In this document: positions 61,819 through 64,000 of the stretch, one piece after another
Layout of the letters: every line of letters starts with the position of its first letter
Position numbering within the stretch: position 1 is the stretch's first letter
Source of the DNA: Zeugodacus cucurbitae
Taxonomy: Eukaryota; Arthropoda; Insecta; Diptera; Tephritidae
Length of the DNA: 64,000 nucleotides
NCBI RefSeq assembly: GCF_028554725.1
Contig: NC_071671.1
Coordinates: 22,195,501 to 22,259,500 of the forward strand
Direction of reading: 5' to 3'
Position numbers and translations under genes: made by a program
The notes under the pieces: model-generated
Told to the model about the DNA's origin: nothing
The model's input: the letters and a program-made list of their open reading frames with translations, nothing else
Databases searched by the model: none

Positions 61819-63395
61819 CTAGCTGTTGGAAAACATTTATTTGTGATTTTTCTAAATTTTTTTTCAATGTAACTCAGCTTAATAAACAACATTTTTTGTT
61901 TTCTGTTCCGGTGGGTAAATGTACAGAGAAGATGATTTTTCAACTCGTGAATGAAATTTATGCCACACACAAATCGTTAGAACTCAAAGAAATTCGTGGA
62001 ATCAAGCATTCTGCCCCCTTGTAAGTCCCTTTCAAAAATTCTTGGAACTATTACATTATTCGATAGCTGCTTGAAGATTGCGAAGCATAATAAATGACAA
62101 AGCATTATAATGACAAAGAATTTAGAAATTTCACTGGATAATTCACAGCCTTGTCTTAAGTCATATAGATTAAATCATCGACATCGGTATTTTTGGCAGT
62201 TAAAAATCTACGTGCACTCAACCAATCGTAGTTACGATAAATTTGGCTAATGTTCGGATTGATATCAAACCATTAGAAGCATTAACCAGAATTTGCCCAG
62301 TACTTTGCAAATCTTCTGCGGTGCTTTCCTGTTGCAGGAACACCCGCATATTCATGGTCGATCATATGGTTTTCGCGTGCCGCCACAAGTACGATGACTT
62401 GAGACATGCGTTCAATTCCTCCGCCGCTGTTGATTTCGAAATAACAGAATGTGTTTGTCAATAACAGTCATTACGCCACCAAAGCGACGATTATTATTCC
62501 ACAGATATATCATTGTTCTGTCAAGTGCTTCTAGAAAATTGCGCTCATCTCATAGATGTTTCTTAGATTTGGATGTTTAACTGAAGCTACAATGTCGAAA
62601 GTGCCGTTCTTCCAACTTCAAGTAGCGTTGCTGTAATTCCAGTAGATGCGAGAGCCAACGTAATGCCATTTGAGATCGTATTGTTGCCAAAATCAATGAT
62701 ATCACAATCAATCAGGATCTCAGTTCCACCGTGCGTACCAAGAAATAAAAGTCCACCATTTTCATCATGGACAGCCTTCAATTCATCATAGGTTGTCTTT
62801 TGCTGCTCATTAAATAATGGAACATTTCTTTATACTTGTTGTTCCAAAGTTATTCTGTCGTATGCACGATTCAGTACATCTCTAATTTGACGATTTGGTG
62901 ATGGCATATGAATTTCAATGCTTCATTGTAGATGTCACCGTTCATTTGCAATTCTGAATTCTCTGTTGCCACTTGCCAATTTCCGACTTTTTCGAATTGT
63001 TTTTTTATAGATATATTGAAAAAAAATGTATGGAAAAACGTCATTTTTTGGAATTTTACAATTTTCCGACTAAACCTTCCAAGATCCACAACGAACAACC
63101 TCTGAACATTTCATCAAGAATGGTCCAACCGTTCTCGATCCTTAGCATATCTAATCTTGAACAGCTTTCGCAGCGCAAGGAACGGAAGCCCTCAAAGATA
63201 AATAATTTCCCCCTTTTTTTACACATTTACCAATGTTTCTTCGCTCCTGATGCTATATAGCCTATAGCCTTCCTCGATAAATGGACTATCCAACACAAAA
63301 AGAATTATTCAATTCGAACCGTATTTCAATTCGTAGCTTCGGAGATTAGCGCGTTCAAACAAACAAACTCTTCAGCTTTATAATATTAGTATAGA
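61819..63395 (-). mobile_element. Short Helitron (1.58 kb) with both ends, internally deleted
   Basis: Read on the minus strand, after host A the element starts TCTATACTAATATTATAAAG and GAGTTTGTTTGTTTGAACGC, the common insect Helitron 5' end. It then carries TCTTTTTGTGTTGGATAG and ATTTATCGAGGAAGGCTAT. It ends CCAACAGCTAG before host T at 61818. The A|T target, the TC start and the CTAG end fit Helitron rules. Only the helicase half is left inside; the Rep (HUH) part is gone. I did not find a clear 3' hairpin. Confidence 0.8.
61890..62907 (-). pseudogene. Helitron PIF1-type helicase remnant
   Basis: In order on the minus strand: MPSPNRQIRDVLNRAYDR, YDELKAVHDENGGLLFLG, THGGTEILI at the Walker A place (GGTGKT in active helicases), NGITLALASTGITATLLE, GRTALSTL, LEALDRTMIYLWNNNRRFGG, STAAEELNACLKSS-like pieces, MNMRVFLQQESTAED, YRNYDWLSARRFLTAKNTDV, AVNYPVKFLNSL, IMLRNLQAA and CLIPRISLSSNDL. 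Stops and shifts separate them and the Walker A lysine is lost, so it is inactive. The order of blocks follows the helicase half of Helitron proteins. Confidence 0.85.
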
Positions 63396-64000
63396 TGAAC
63401 TGCCTATGTCTTTATTTCTCGCTCTCTTTCTCTCTCCAAAGCATCAGTTAAGTAGCCAGTAAATATTTTAATTAATTAATGAATTTTCCACTGTAAACAA
63501 ATTCAAAGATATGTGCGTAATAATTGGTCGACTTGTTACCTCATTATAAAGCCACAAAAACCAACTTGATGCAATTTAAATATGGTCTACTAAAATTAAT
63601 TGTATACCAATGAATAACTGCCGTTTCATTTGTACGCAATTAAAATATATTATTGCCAACGACTACTGTTTCACTTGTTCACTTGTACGAATACTTGCGC
63701 ACATAGATAGAGGATTGCAAAGCATTTACTCCGGTTTATTATTGCGATTATCTACAGGAAATCTCGTTTATTTACACTTGTCAATGGCATTATTTAATAT
63801 TTCGTGTAATTTCATTATATTGCTATTGTTGTTGCTGTAGCTTTATTGGTATTCAGTGGTATGCTTTGTTGCGTGGAAACGTTAATAAATAATTTTGTGC
63901 ACAATAATTGAAATTGAAATTGAAATTGAATATAACATAGTAATATTTTGTTGTAGACTTGTTGCTGTTGTTTTAGTTACATATTATATGTAGATATATG
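63396..64000. other. AT-rich DNA, nothing recognised
   Basis: No exon or element seen. A TTGAAA(TTGAAA)n microrepeat occurs at about 63908-63930. Confidence 0.45.

Noticed and set aside
1..64000. tRNA, rRNA, CRISPR array
   Set aside because: I looked for tRNA B-box words, rRNA-like blocks and regularly spaced repeats and saw none. Small RNAs without strong sequence motifs cannot be excluded by eye.

Overview
The window looks like nuclear DNA of a higher fly (Diptera, Schizophora), most likely a tephritid fruit fly. It is AT-rich, its genes have GT-AG introns, and the encoded proteins (insect i-type lysozyme, eEF1-beta, macoilin, URB1) are of fly type. The intergenic DNA and introns carry insect mobile-element debris: Helitron, mariner, LINE and two dispersed non-coding families. 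The species call is inference.

Layout. (1) 1-3.2 kb: the last two coding exons of an unidentified Lys/Glu-rich protein gene on the plus strand. A 1.7-kb strand-biased array of a TACTAAA/ACTAA motif follows. (2) 6.2-11.3 kb: a short satellite-like array, a Helitron 5' end, two dispersed repeats and a LINE fragment. (3) 11.6-22.3 kb, minus: an i-type lysozyme (destabilase family) of three exons; a 10-kb first intron separates the signal-peptide exon from the rest. (4) 23.0-23.9 kb, minus: eEF1-beta in two exons, with a TCT-type initiator. (5) 24.5-42 kb, plus: macoilin, with a long 5' non-coding region, ten coding exons, four predicted membrane segments, long low-complexity inserts, a coiled coil and a Gln/His tract. 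(6) 43.6-44.3 kb, plus: an unrecognised intronless gene with a DRE promoter motif. (7) 44.5-45.4 kb, minus: a dead mariner transposase. (8) 45.9-52.4 kb, plus: URB1/NPA1 in four exons. (9) 52.6-64 kb: no coding exon recognised. This part holds a diverged duplicate pair resembling 5' non-coding exons, an internally damaged LINE, a Helitron fragment, a Tc1/mariner fragment and a small Helitron with both ends.

No operon-like logic links the genes. eEF1-beta (translation elongation) and URB1 (60S ribosome assembly) are housekeeping growth genes. Macoilin is an ER/neuronal membrane protein and the lysozyme is secreted. Several promoters can be read from known fly core-promoter motifs (TCT, DRE, Ohler motifs 5 and 8). 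Exon coordinates were worked out by hand from splice consensus and reading-frame continuity. No alignment or search was run.
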